NCBI GenBank assembly: GCA_965218555.1
Contig: OZ244625.1
Coordinates: 4,960,001-5,024,000, forward strand
Source: JAPPLB01 sp965218555
GTDB lineage: Bacteria; Acidobacteriota; Terriglobia; Bryobacterales; UBA6623
DNA length: 64,000 nucleotides
Direction: 5' to 3'
A program made the translations under genes and the position numbers. This document shows positions 33,068 through 42,600 of this stretch, in pieces; position 1 is the stretch's first letter, and every line of letters starts with the position of its first letter. A model generated the notes under the pieces. The model was not told where the DNA came from. It did not search any database and saw only the letters and a list, made by a program, of their open reading frames with translations.

Positions 33068-34702
33068 TTGTCGACAGCAATTCGGATGCAAGCAGTGAAC
33101 CAAGACCTCGAAAAAGATATCCGGACCGCCGAGCAGGTCGACCGTCTCCTCGACGACTTCAATTCTGCGGAAATGCCGGAATTGGAATCCCGCAAACGGG
33201 ACGAAACGACTGCCTCACTGCTCGCCAACGACGACCCGGACGATCTCGACCTGACGCCCGACACGAAGGAGAGGAGCGAGGATCCGGTTCAGGTCTATCT
33301 GCGCGAGATGGGCGCTGCGCCGCTGTTGACCCGTGAGGGCGAGGTAGAGATCGCCAAACGTATCGAGCGAGGGCGATTTCGAGCCCGCAAAGAAGTCTCA
33401 CGGTGTCCGACCGTGGCCAAAGAACTCATCCGTCTCGGTGAAGATGTAGCGCAGGGTTCCGTTTCCGTGCGGGACTTTCTGGATTTTCATCTCAACGAGG
33501 TCACGGATGACCTTCTCGTCGCACAGAAGGAACATTTCCTGAAGGTTATACGTGACCTGAAGAGGAACCTCCGCAACTCTGAACAGTGGCGTAAGAAACT
33601 GCAAGCTATCTCCCGCTCACAAAAGCCCACGCAGGCCCGGCGACTGGCGCTCAAGACAGCTCGCGCGCGCATTCGCATGTCGAGGCTTATTCGCAGCCTG
33701 GACTTCACACCGCGGCTCCGGGAGCAATTTGTCATCCACATCCAGAACGTTGTTCAGGAGTTGAAGTCGCTGGATACCACCCTGGTTCACGCGAAGCACC
33801 ATTTGGAGCAATCGAACAATAAGAACCCGGAAGAGCGGAGGCGTTTGCGCTCCAAGATGCGTGCCGCGCGGCGTGGAATTGCCACGATCGAGGATGCAGC
33901 AGGCGCAACATCCAGCGAATTGCGGGCGGCCTTGCAGGTGATTCGCCTAGGACAACGTCTTTCCGAGGCGGCTAAGCGAGAGTTGGTCGAAGCCAATTTA
34001 CGGCTGGTCGTCTCGATCGCAAAGCGCTATGTCAATCGCGGACTGCAGTTCCTCGATCTGATTCAAGAGGGCAACATCGGTTTAATGAAAGCAGTCGACA
34101 AGTTCGAGTACCAGCGCGGCTACAAGTTCTCGACTTACGCCACCTGGTGGATCCGGCAGGCTATTACGCGCGCCATTGCCGACCAAGCCCGAACGATCCG
34201 TGTCCCGGTCCACATGACTGAGACGATCAACAAGGTCATCCAGGCATCGCGACGGCTCGTGCAAGAGCTGGGACGTGAGCCGACCAGCGAGGATCTCGCC
34301 GAAAAAGTCGAGATCCCCATCGCGAAAGTGCGTCGCATACTTAAGGTGGCTCAAGAACCGATTTCGATCGAGACCCCCATCGGTGAGGATGAAGATTCAC
34401 ATCTCGGTGATTTACTCGAAGACCAGGGGCAGGTTTCACCCGCAGATGCGGTGATCAACATGAATCTCCGCTCGCGGACGGCGCAAGTGCTCAAAAGCCT
34501 GACGCCACGCGAGGAGCAGATCATCAAGATGCGTTTCGGCCTTAACGATGGTAGCGAGCGTACTTTGGAGGAAGTCGGCCAGAGCTTCGCGGTTACACGT
34601 GAGCGCATTCGCCAAATCGAGGCGAAGGCTCTGCGCAAACTGAGGCATTCCAGCCGCAGCCGGCAACTACGCGCGTTTACCGATTCGGACCGGGACGCTT
34701 AA
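33068..34702 (+). CDS. rpoD: Primary sigma factor RpoD (sigma-70)
   Basis: The frame is 544 residues if started at TTG 33068; ATG 33086 is the other option and neither has a good ribosome-binding site. Region 1.2 (SEDPVQVYLREMGAAPLLTREGEVEIAKRIE), a non-conserved region, region 2 (SIAKRYVNRGLQFLDLIQEGNIGLMKAVDKFEYQRGYKFSTYATWWIRQAITRAIADQARTIRVPVH), region 3 and region 4 (LTPREEQIIKMRFGL...RERIRQIEAKALRKLRH) are all clear. Only about 70 residues precede region 1.2, and the folded part of region 1.1 seems to be missing. It is the housekeeping sigma factor. Confidence 0.95.
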   Translation: MSTAIRMQAVNQDLEKDIRTAEQVDRLLDDFNSAEMPELESRKRDETTASLLANDDPDDLDLTPDTKERSEDPVQVYLREMGAAPLLTREGEVEIAKRIERGRFRARKEVSRCPTVAKELIRLGEDVAQGSVSVRDFLDFHLNEVTDDLLVAQKEHFLKVIRDLKRNLRNSEQWRKKLQAISRSQKPTQARRLALKTARARIRMSRLIRSLDFTPRLREQFVIHIQNVVQELKSLDTTLVHAKHHLEQSNNKNPEERRRLRSKMRAARRGIATIEDAAGATSSELRAALQVIRLGQRLSEAAKRELVEANLRLVVSIAKRYVNRGLQFLDLIQEGNIGLMKAVDKFEYQRGYKFSTYATWWIRQAITRAIADQARTIRVPVHMTETINKVIQASRRLVQELGREPTSEDLAEKVEIPIAKVRRILKVAQEPISIETPIGEDEDSHLGDLLEDQGQVSPADAVINMNLRSRTAQVLKSLTPREEQIIKMRFGLNDGSERTLEEVGQSFAVTRERIRQIEAKALRKLRHSSRSRQLRAFTDSDRDA

Positions 34703-34714
34703 CCCGCCGACCCA

Positions 34715-35404
34715 CTAACCGTCTACGATGTGCCCGTCACGCATGTGAAGCGTGCGGTGAGCACAATAGGCCGCCGCCTCCGGGTTATGCGTGATCATGA
34801 GGATCGTCTGTCCGAGCTGTTCGTTGAGCTTCTTGAGAGTGTTAAGAATAGCCCGTGCGTTCTCCGTATCCAGGTTGCCGGTCGGTTCATCGGCGAGAAG
34901 CAGCGGCGGGTGATTCACGATTGCCCTCGCAATGGCGACCCGCTGTTGTTCCCCTCCCGAGAGCGCGTACGGCTTGTGGTCCAGCCGGTGATCGATTCCG
35001 AGGATCTTGACGAGATCATCGAGAAACTGATCGGTCTCCTTACTCGTCCCGGCGATGTGGCGGGCCACCTCGACGTTGTCTCTCGCGGTTAGCGTCGGGA
35101 GAAGGTTGAACTTCTGGAAGACGAATCCGACGGTCTGCCTGCGCAGGTCAGTACGCTCGCGATTCGTCATCCCTGCGAGATCCCGGCCCGCGACTTTGAC
35201 GGTTCCCTCTGTGGGCGGCGTGAGCCCACCGATGACATGGAACAGCGTTGATTTGCCGGATCCGGACGGACCGAGGATCGCCAGGATCTCGCCGCGGAGC
35301 GCATCCAGGTCCACTCCCCGGAGCGCCGGGACTTCAACGCCGCCCATTCGGTAGACCTTTTTCAGGCTTCGTATTTCGATCATCTTTTCCTGGGACATAG
35401 GCAC
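34715..35404 (-). CDS. ABC transporter ATP-binding protein (LolD/MacB type)
   Basis: This 229-residue ATPase has Walker A GPSGSGKST, Q-loop (FVFQKFNLL), signature LSGGEQQR, Walker B LLLADEP and H-loop ITHNPE. The GGVEVPALRGV start and FVFQKFNLLPTLTARDNV pattern belong to the LolD/MacB/FtsE-like group that works with FtsX-type permeases. It is the last gene of a three-gene minus-strand operon: lipoprotein, permease, ATPase. It probably powers mechanotransmission or release of lipoproteins or another envelope substrate rather than import. Confidence 0.9.
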   Translation of the reverse strand: MPMSQEKMIEIRSLKKVYRMGGVEVPALRGVDLDALRGEILAILGPSGSGKSTLFHVIGGLTPPTEGTVKVAGRDLAGMTNRERTDLRRQTVGFVFQKFNLLPTLTARDNVEVARHIAGTSKETDQFLDDLVKILGIDHRLDHKPYALSGGEQQRVAIARAIVNHPPLLLADEPTGNLDTENARAILNTLKKLNEQLGQTILMITHNPEAAAYCAHRTLHMRDGHIVDG

Positions 35405-35406
35405 TT

Positions 35407-36504
35407 CTAGTCGTAGGTCAAGGCGTGGATCGGATCCTGCCGGGCAGCACGGGTGGCTGGGTAGAGCGTCCCCAGCGCAGCTCCCATTACAGCCAGCAGG
35501 GCGCTAATAAGAATCCAATCTGTCGTGATCAGAACTGAAACGAGCGGGAAACCGACTTGTAGCCCGGCTCGTATGGTGTATCCTGCCCCAATCCCGGCCA
35601 CAATACCGAACACGCAAAGGACCGCGACTTCCCGCAGCAACACGGTCACAATGAACCCGTTTGTAGCCCCGAGAGATTTGAGGATGCCGATTTCTCGAGT
35701 ACGTTCCAGGATCGCCGTGTACATGGATAGTAATACAACCAGAAAGCCAATGACGATTGCGAGGGCAACGATCGCGTAGACGAACTGAGAAGACATCTCG
35801 CGAATGTCCGCCTCCGCCAGAGACAGGAATTCCTCCATCGCATACACAGGATAGGAAGGAAGCTGCGCTGCGATCTCTTCGACCATTCGCTGCGTATCGG
35901 CCGGATCGCGCAGCTTAACGAAGAGCTGGCTGAACCGGCCGCCCCACCCCATAAGATCCTGCATGGTTTCCAAGGGAATGAAGATTCTCGACATCTTCCC
36001 GGTTTCGACCACTCCGGCCACATGAAAGTCTTTGTTCAACAGCTCAAGGGTGTCCCCTACCTTGACTTTCTTGTAGCGCGCGTAGACTTCATCGACGATC
36101 ACGTCATAAGGCCCGTCCGGCGGCCCGCCGGAGAAGTAGTACGTGCCTCCGGTCATCCGCGTAAACTCGTCCCACTCGACGCCGGTGATCGTCTGGAGAT
36201 CGCCCTGGATATTCAAGGTAGTCCCCATGGCCATCTCGATCTCGTCGTACTTCTCCGGAAGAAACGCCGCCAGCTTTGCGGGGATGTCGGCGCTCCCCAG
36301 CGCCATGGCGGCACTGCTGGCCGAAGGGCGAATCAGAATATCGGCCCCAATGCTGCGCGAACGACTTTGGGATTCCTCAAGAAGGCCTTCGGCCAGCCCC
36401 ACGACCAGCAACATCATCGTCACTTCCATTGCGACGGCAAGAATGCTGAGACCGGTGCGGATCGGCCGATGCAGCAGGTTGCTGGCAACGAGGCGATTGA
36501 TCAT
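35407..36504 (-). CDS. ABC transporter permease (FtsX/MacB type)
   Basis: This 365-residue permease has one N-terminal membrane helix (LSILAVAMEVTMMLLVVGL), a large periplasmic domain (about 45-235) and three C-terminal helices. That is the four-helix topology of MacB/LolCE-type permeases with a MacPD-like ectodomain. It pairs with the ATPase 2 bp downstream and overlaps the upstream lipoprotein gene by 4 bp, so the three are likely translated together. Confidence 0.88.
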   Translation of the reverse strand: MINRLVASNLLHRPIRTGLSILAVAMEVTMMLLVVGLAEGLLEESQSRSRSIGADILIRPSASSAAMALGSADIPAKLAAFLPEKYDEIEMAMGTTLNIQGDLQTITGVEWDEFTRMTGGTYYFSGGPPDGPYDVIVDEVYARYKKVKVGDTLELLNKDFHVAGVVETGKMSRIFIPLETMQDLMGWGGRFSQLFVKLRDPADTQRMVEEIAAQLPSYPVYAMEEFLSLAEADIREMSSQFVYAIVALAIVIGFLVVLLSMYTAILERTREIGILKSLGATNGFIVTVLLREVAVLCVFGIVAGIGAGYTIRAGLQVGFPLVSVLITTDWILISALLAVMGAALGTLYPATRAARQDPIHALTYD

Positions 36505-37400
36505 TGCCCACCCGCTTGAGACTCTTCCTTCGAAGAAGCCCCGATTCGTTCGACCTTGACCCCCTCCGGCGGATTGAGCACGAACGCCTTGGTGGACACT
36601 TGTTCATTCACGCCCGCCTTGAGTACCTCCACACGCAGCATGTAGCCGTCTTTGGGTCGGTCGATCTGGATCACGCCCGGGAAAGGGATCGTCTCCGTAG
36701 GAAGCCACTGCCGGTACCATGCATCCGTCGCGATTTCCCCGTCAGCCTCGTAAATGGCTTGCCGAACGATATGGAGGGACTCCCGGTCGAACCAGATTTC
36801 GCGCGACAGCAGGGGCCGATCGGTCTTCCGGATCGATACCACATGGTAAGCCTGCCCGGAATACGTGACGTTGCGCAGGAACGCTATCTCCTCGTCTTCT
36901 AGCGGAGGGTCGATCAATAGGGCGTCTCGAATGTGTTGCGGTCGCACGTTCTCAGAGCGTTTCTCCGAAGGTTGCGTTAATTCGTTGCGACCGACCAAGA
37001 ATCGTTCCTGCGTGGGGAGATGGACCTTATAATCCGTGCCGTCGGAAGTCATGTCGAACACGGTCGAACCCACGACGGGGAATTCCGCTTTGACTCGAAT
37101 GAAACCGGGTTTGCGGATCAGAATGGCTCCGCCGGCCTCCGTGAATTCCTTGATCTCCTTCCGGTCTTCGGTGACAACGGAAAGCTGCAGCCTCACGCTC
37201 GATCGTGTGGTTTTGATGTCATCCAACGCCTGAAGCCTGGCGGACAATTCCTCTAGTGTGGCCGTCTTGACAATAGTCGATTTGATCGTGGGTGTGCGTG
37301 CGCGCACCAAGCACCCTGCGTGTGCTCCGACAACTGCCAGAGTCGCAACTAAAGCCGATGCAGGGAGGCGAGAAGGGACCCTTCTCATGGGATGAGACAA
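36501..37400 (-). CDS. LolA/LolB-like outer-membrane lipoprotein of an ABC export operon
   Basis: This 299-residue protein has an N-terminal signal ending in HAGC, which may be a lipobox (position -3 is atypical). The body resembles an unclosed beta-barrel of the LolA/LolB type, with alternating strands such as KPGFIRVKAEFPVVGSTVFDMTSDG. It probably binds lipid or lipoprotein and works with the downstream permease and ATPase. ATG 37400 is in frame and a second Met follows at codon 5. Confidence 0.65.
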   Translation of the reverse strand: MSHPMRRVPSRLPASALVATLAVVGAHAGCLVRARTPTIKSTIVKTATLEELSARLQALDDIKTTRSSVRLQLSVVTEDRKEIKEFTEAGGAILIRKPGFIRVKAEFPVVGSTVFDMTSDGTDYKVHLPTQERFLVGRNELTQPSEKRSENVRPQHIRDALLIDPPLEDEEIAFLRNVTYSGQAYHVVSIRKTDRPLLSREIWFDRESLHIVRQAIYEADGEIATDAWYRQWLPTETIPFPGVIQIDRPKDGYMLRVEVLKAGVNEQVSTKAFVLNPPEGVKVERIGASSKEESQAGGQ

Positions 37401-37424
37401 CCCTGATTATATCGCGGGCTTCTT

Positions 37425-37970
37425 CTAAGCATCCTTGCTAGAAGGCTCGCCGATTTCACTAGGAAACCTGCCCAGACGGGCTTTGAGCCAGTGTGAAAAG
37501 AGGCTGGGTGACTCCAGCCAGACTAGAAACCACTGCAAAATCTCGAGCCTCTCGGCGCGCTTCGCAACCGGCTGATTTTTACGGCGGAGCAGCATGCGCA
37601 AGCGATCTTTCGCCTGCCGGACGGCTCTGCGGCAATCCTCGCAGCGTATCCGATCGCCGACCTCAAGTGAAGATTCGTATTCGCACTGTAGGTCTGCAAG
37701 CGACTGCGCCGCCTCTCGGGGACTCTTGAACTTCACGCGATGGCGCAAATCTACCGGCAGCCCGCCCAGTGAGCGAGCAATGGGGACGCCCGTGTGGCTG
37801 AGCACGTCGAGCAAATACGATCGGGACAGCGGCTTCGGCCGGCCGAGTTCGGTCTGCGCATATTCCTCCAACACGGTCAACCATTTCTCGTCGATGATCT
37901 CCGGCTGCTCTTCCGCCAGCCGGCGCAGAATCGTCGTCCGAATCGATAGGCGGCTCGGTTGGGTGCTCAA
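37425..37970 (-). CDS. Small conserved hypothetical protein after mltG
   Basis: This 181-residue cytoplasmic protein has no recognised family. It is rich in Arg, Lys and Leu, with a helix-rich middle (LRHRVKFKSPREAAQSLADLQ) and a single CEDC motif (about 109-112) that could bind metal or be redox active. Its start overlaps the mltG stop by 4 bp, suggesting translational coupling. I see no function beyond this association. Confidence 0.6.
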   Translation of the reverse strand: MSTQPSRLSIRTTILRRLAEEQPEIIDEKWLTVLEEYAQTELGRPKPLSRSYLLDVLSHTGVPIARSLGGLPVDLRHRVKFKSPREAAQSLADLQCEYESSLEVGDRIRCEDCRRAVRQAKDRLRMLLRRKNQPVAKRAERLEILQWFLVWLESPSLFSHWLKARLGRFPSEIGEPSSKDA

Positions 37971-38971
37971 CGGCGGCGGCTCCGGCGGTAAGCCTGAACA
38001 GCCTGGTTATGGGCTACCAATGTCTTTGAGAAAACATGTCCCTTTCCATTGCCTTCGACAACGAAATAGAGGTAATCCGTTTCGGCCGGTTTGGCGGCCG
38101 CTGCAAGAGCCTTCCGGCCTGGATTTGCGATCGCCCCCGGCGGCAGACCGGGATGCACGTAGGTGTTGTAACGATGAGGGGCCTTCAAGTCGGCTTCGCG
38201 AAGCCGCCCCCGATAACGGTTCTCAAGGGCCAATCCGTAGGCCACAGTCGGATCGCACTGCATCAGCATGCGCAGCCGCAGCCGATTGTGGAAGACCGAA
38301 GAAACCACGCGGTGCTCTTCCGGTTCGGACGTCTCTGTCTCAACCATGGAGGCAAGCACAACGATCTCGAACGGCTTGAGCTGAGACGTCGCGCCTTGGG
38401 TCGCTTCCGGGAAGACCGCGTGGAAGCGACCCGTCATCATCTCGACGACGTTCTCGGCTGTGCTGGTGTCATCAAGATAGTAGGTGTCGGGGAACAGAAA
38501 GCCCTCGAGATCCTCTGCTTCGGGAAAATCTCCCCTCAGATACGCTGTATTCTCAGTAGCCGCTAGAAACTCCTGCTTGTCGATCCGTTCTGTTGCGGCC
38601 AGTGTTTCGGCGATCTCGATCCGTGTGAGGCCTTCAGGAATCGTCACGGGATAATATTGGACGCTCCCTTTTCGCAATGCCTTAAATGCCTCCCACTCCG
38701 ACGTCGGTCTAAGGAAGCGGTAGGAACCGGCCATCAACGTGTTGTTGTGGTGCCATCCACGAATCAGTAAAAAAAGCCACTTGGAAGAGATCACTCCCTT
38801 GGCTTCGAGTTCTTCCGCAATATCCTTACTGGATGTCCCGCGCTCGATTTCGATCACTACTGGTTCACGGAACTGCTCTTCCTGTAAGTCCTTCGATACA
38901 GAAGATGCGCATGCTGCATGGATCATCAATGCAAGCAAGACTGCGCTCACTGTGTAAAATCGCATACCCAT
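37967..38971 (-). CDS. mltG: Endolytic murein transglycosylase MltG
   Basis: From ATG 38971 (MGMRFYTVSAVLL) the protein has 334 residues; the frame is open 26 codons further, inside ruvX. It has an N-terminal hydrophobic anchor, a LysM-like region (IEIERGTSSKDIAEELEAKGVI) and the YceG catalytic domain. The likely catalytic Glu lies in VLASMVETETSEPEEHRVVSSVFHNRL. It cleaves nascent glycan strands in the membrane to limit chain length. The N-terminus reads IHAAC, which could be a lipobox instead of a stop-transfer anchor. The gene is between ruvX and a small hypothetical gene. Confidence 0.92.
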   Translation of the reverse strand: MGMRFYTVSAVLLALMIHAACASSVSKDLQEEQFREPVVIEIERGTSSKDIAEELEAKGVISSKWLFLLIRGWHHNNTLMAGSYRFLRPTSEWEAFKALRKGSVQYYPVTIPEGLTRIEIAETLAATERIDKQEFLAATENTAYLRGDFPEAEDLEGFLFPDTYYLDDTSTAENVVEMMTGRFHAVFPEATQGATSQLKPFEIVVLASMVETETSEPEEHRVVSSVFHNRLRLRMLMQCDPTVAYGLALENRYRGRLREADLKAPHRYNTYVHPGLPPGAIANPGRKALAAAAKPAETDYLYFVVEGNGKGHVFSKTLVAHNQAVQAYRRSRRR

Positions 38972-38999
38972 GTATTGCGGGACCGCCCCGCCGCGGCAA

Positions 39000-39554
39000 T
39001 CATGGCCGGTCATTCTCCAGATAGCTTTCAAGGATGAGCACGGCGGCAACCTGGTCGATGGTCATTGCGCGCTCTTCACCCCTGAGCCGCCGGTCCCGAA
39101 CGAGTTGCTCGGCCTCCACCGAAGTCAGGCGCTCATCCCACAGCCGGGTCTCAACTCCGCAGTATCTCTCGAGCCGCTCCGCAAAACGCTCGACCTTGAC
39201 CGATTGCGCACTCTTTTCTCCGCTGATATGAACGGGATTCCCAAGCACGACAATCTTCACTTCATACGTTGCAATGAGCTTTCCCAGCACTTCGAAATCG
39301 GTCCGCCGATTCTTACGCGCCAGAGTGGGAAGGCCGCGCACGGTGAGGCGGAGTTCGTCCGTAAGTGCAATCCCGATGCGGCGTTGACCGACGTCCAGAG
39401 AAAGAATTCGACCCTCCGGCTTCGCCAAGTTCCATTGTATCCCAGGCTCGCCTCTGACCAACCCGGGACCGTTTCGCACATGGAAATAAAGCCATGCCGT
39501 CTTTGGGAGAGCACGGTCACGGCATGCCGTGACCACGACCTCAAAGGGACCCAA
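39000..39554 (-). CDS. ruvX: RuvX/YqgF-family Holliday-junction resolvase-like nuclease
   Basis: The conserved core begins RILSLDVGQRRIGIALTD, with the metal-binding Asp, and includes DERLTSVEAEQLVR and the C-terminal DQVAAVLILESYL. The frame of 184 codons exceeds the usual 140; a TTG at 39428 (LAKPEGRILSLD) is a plausible start that gives the normal size. The role is RNase H-fold resolvase and pre-16S processing. It lies upstream of mltG as in many bacteria. The start is uncertain, the identity is not. Confidence 0.9.
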   Translation of the reverse strand: MGPFEVVVTACRDRALPKTAWLYFHVRNGPGLVRGEPGIQWNLAKPEGRILSLDVGQRRIGIALTDELRLTVRGLPTLARKNRRTDFEVLGKLIATYEVKIVVLGNPVHISGEKSAQSVKVERFAERLERYCGVETRLWDERLTSVEAEQLVRDRRLRGEERAMTIDQVAAVLILESYLENDRP

Positions 39555-39661
39555 GATGGAGTCATAGAGCCACGGCAGTGAATATCAAAAGGCCCGGAGA
39601 GACCCGTCCGACATCAGGCAGTTTCAGCAAACCTCCCTCCGCTAAGCTAGGGGGAGTCCCG

Positions 39662-42600
39662 ATGCCTCTCAGCTCGTTCGATACGCTGATTCAGGAGTGG
39701 TTTGCCGGCGTAGGCGAGCCTACCGAGCCGCAAAAACTCGGCTGGTCCGAAATCCGCTCCGGGCGCGATGTCCTTATCTCCGCGCCCACAGGGTCCGGCA
39801 AGACGCTTGCCGCTTTCCTCAGCTGCCTCGACAACCTTGTCCGCCTCGCCCGAACCGAAGACCTCCCCGACGAGACCACCGTCCTCTACGTCTCGCCGCT
39901 CAAGGCGCTTTCGAACGACATCCAGAAGAACCTCGATCGTCCGCTGGTCCAAATCCGCGAGTTGGCCGACCGCAGCCGCGTTCCACTGAAAACGATCCGT
40001 ACCGCTCTGCGCACCGGCGACACGAAAACCTACGATCGGCAGCGCATGACTCAGAAGCCGCCGCATATCCTCGTCACAACGCCCGAATCGCTCTTCATCC
40101 TGCTTACGGCCGAAAAGAGCCGCCAGATCTTGAAGACCGTCCGCACCGTCATCATCGACGAGATCCACGCTGTCGCTGACGACAAACGGGGCTCCCACCT
40201 CGCCATCTCGCTCGCCCGCCTGGAAAAGCTCGTTCTTTCCGAGGGAAATGGTCAGCGCCCCCAGCGCATCGGCCTCTCGGCAACCGTCAATCCACTGAAC
40301 GAAGTGTCGCGATTTCTCAGCCCGGAGTTCACCGACGGCCGAGGGCGTCTGGTCTCCGTCGGACATCAACGTAGGATGGACTTGGCGGTCGAGGTCCCCG
40401 GCGACGAACTGACCGCTGTCGCCCCGACCGAAACCTGGGCGGAGATCTACGACCGTCTCGCGAACCTCATCCGGGCTCATCGGACAACGCTCGTCTTCGT
40501 CAACACCCGCCGGCTCTCTGAGCGTGTCGCGCATCAACTGCAAGAGCGGCTTGGCAGAGAGGCTGTACTCCCGCACCACGGTAGCCTGTCGAGGCAACTT
40601 CGGCTCAACGCCGAACAGCGTCTTAAAGAAGGACAACTCAGAGCCGTGGTCGCCACCGCCTCGCTCGAGCTTGGCATCGATATCGGGACCGTGGATCTGA
40701 CCTGCCAGATCGGTTCGCCTCGCTCGATCGCCGTGGCTTTGCAGCGCGTCGGGCGCTCCGGACACTGGGTCGGCGCACTGCCCAAAGGACGCTTCTTTCC
40801 CACTACCCGCGACGAGCTTGTCGAGTGCGCCGCGCTCGTGCGCGCCATTAGAAAGGGCGAACTCGATCGACTCGAAATCCCTGAAGCTCCCCTCGACATC
40901 CTCGCCCAGCAAATCGTCGCCGAGGTAGCCTGCAGCGAGTATTCGGAGACGGAGATGCTCGACCTGATCCGCTCCGCCTATCCCTACCGCAACTTGGAGT
41001 GGAAGGAGTTCGACGAAGTCATCGACGTGCTCTCCGAAGGCATCACCACTTCCCGAGGCCGTAGTGGCGCATATCTCCATCGTGACCGCGTGAACCGGCG
41101 GTTACGAGCCCGCCGTGGTGCACGCTTAACGGCGATCACCTCTGGCGGGGCCATCCCCGACAACGCGCAGTACGCCGTCATCGCCGAACCCGAGGGCGCG
41201 AAGGTCGGAATGATCGACGAAGACTTCGCCATCGAGAGCGCCGTTGGCGACGTCTTCCTGCTAGGCACAACGTCATGGAGGATTCGCCGCATCGAGTCAG
41301 GCCGCGTGCGTGTCGAAGATGCGCAGGGCGCCTCGCCGACGATACCGTTCTGGATGGGTGAAGCGCCCGGCCGTACGGTCGAACTCTCGCACGAAGTCTC
41401 CGTCGTGCGTGAAGACGTGCTTGCCGTCGTCGAAAAAAGCGGTGCTTCCTCCGTGAGCACCGACGACTTCGCCGCCGCCCGCAGGCTCCTCATCGATGAG
41501 TGTTCACTCGATCCCCGTGGGGCCGAGCAGTTGATCGAGTATGTTCTCGCCGGGCGTAGGGCCCTCGGAGAGTTGCCCACACAAAACAGAGTAGTCGCCG
41601 AGCGTTTCTTCGACGAGGCCGGCGGTATGCAACTCGTCATTCACGCACCCTTCGGTGCGCGCATCAATCGCGCTTGGGGACTGTCGCTGCGCAAGAAGTT
41701 CTGCCGCTCCTTCAACCTCGAACTCCAGGCCGCCGCCACCGACAACGGCTTGCTCATCTCACTTACCGAGCAGCACGCCTTCCCGCTGGATTTGGTCTTC
41801 GAGTTCGTCCGCCGAGTCACGCTCGATCACACGCTCACTCAGGCTCTGCTGGATTCACCGATGTTCGCTTCGCGATGGCGCTGGAACGTCTCGCGCGCCT
41901 TGGCCGTTCCGCGCTTCAGCGGCGGACGCAAGACGCCTCCGCCGATCCAGCGTATGCGTTCCGATGACCTGTTGGCTGCCGTCTTCCCCGATCAGGCCGC
42001 GTGTGCCGAGAACCTCACCGGTGAGATTCGCATTCCCGACCACCCCTACGTTCGCGAGACGATCGACAACTGTCTCTATGAGGCGATGGATCTCGCCGGA
42101 CTGCGACGCATCGTCGAGCGAATTGAGTCCGAAGCATTGGAAACGGTCGCCACGGAGACCGCTGAGCCTTCCCCGTTCAGCCATGAAATCCTGAACTCAA
42201 ACCCGTACAGCTATCTCGACGACGCCCCGCTCGAAGAGCGTCGCGCCCGCGCCGTGCAGATGCGCCGGACGTTGGCCCCCGAGATGCTCGACGGTCCCGC
42301 GGCCCTCGACGCCGAAGCCATCGCGATCGTCTCCGAGCAAGCCTGGCCGATCGTGCGCGATGCCGATGAACTGCACGACGCACTGCTCTCGCTCATCATT
42401 TTGCCCCCCGTTCCCGAGTGGGACGAATATCACGAAGAACTATGCCGCAATCGGCGGGCGACGACTCTCTGGGCAAATGATAAGCCGCTGTGGGTAGCCG
42501 CGGAACGCCTCGCAACCGCTCGACTGCTTCACACCGACGCGGCGATTGAGCCTGTCATCGAGGCGTTGCAGCCATCACGCAACGAGTCCGGCACAAGGGA

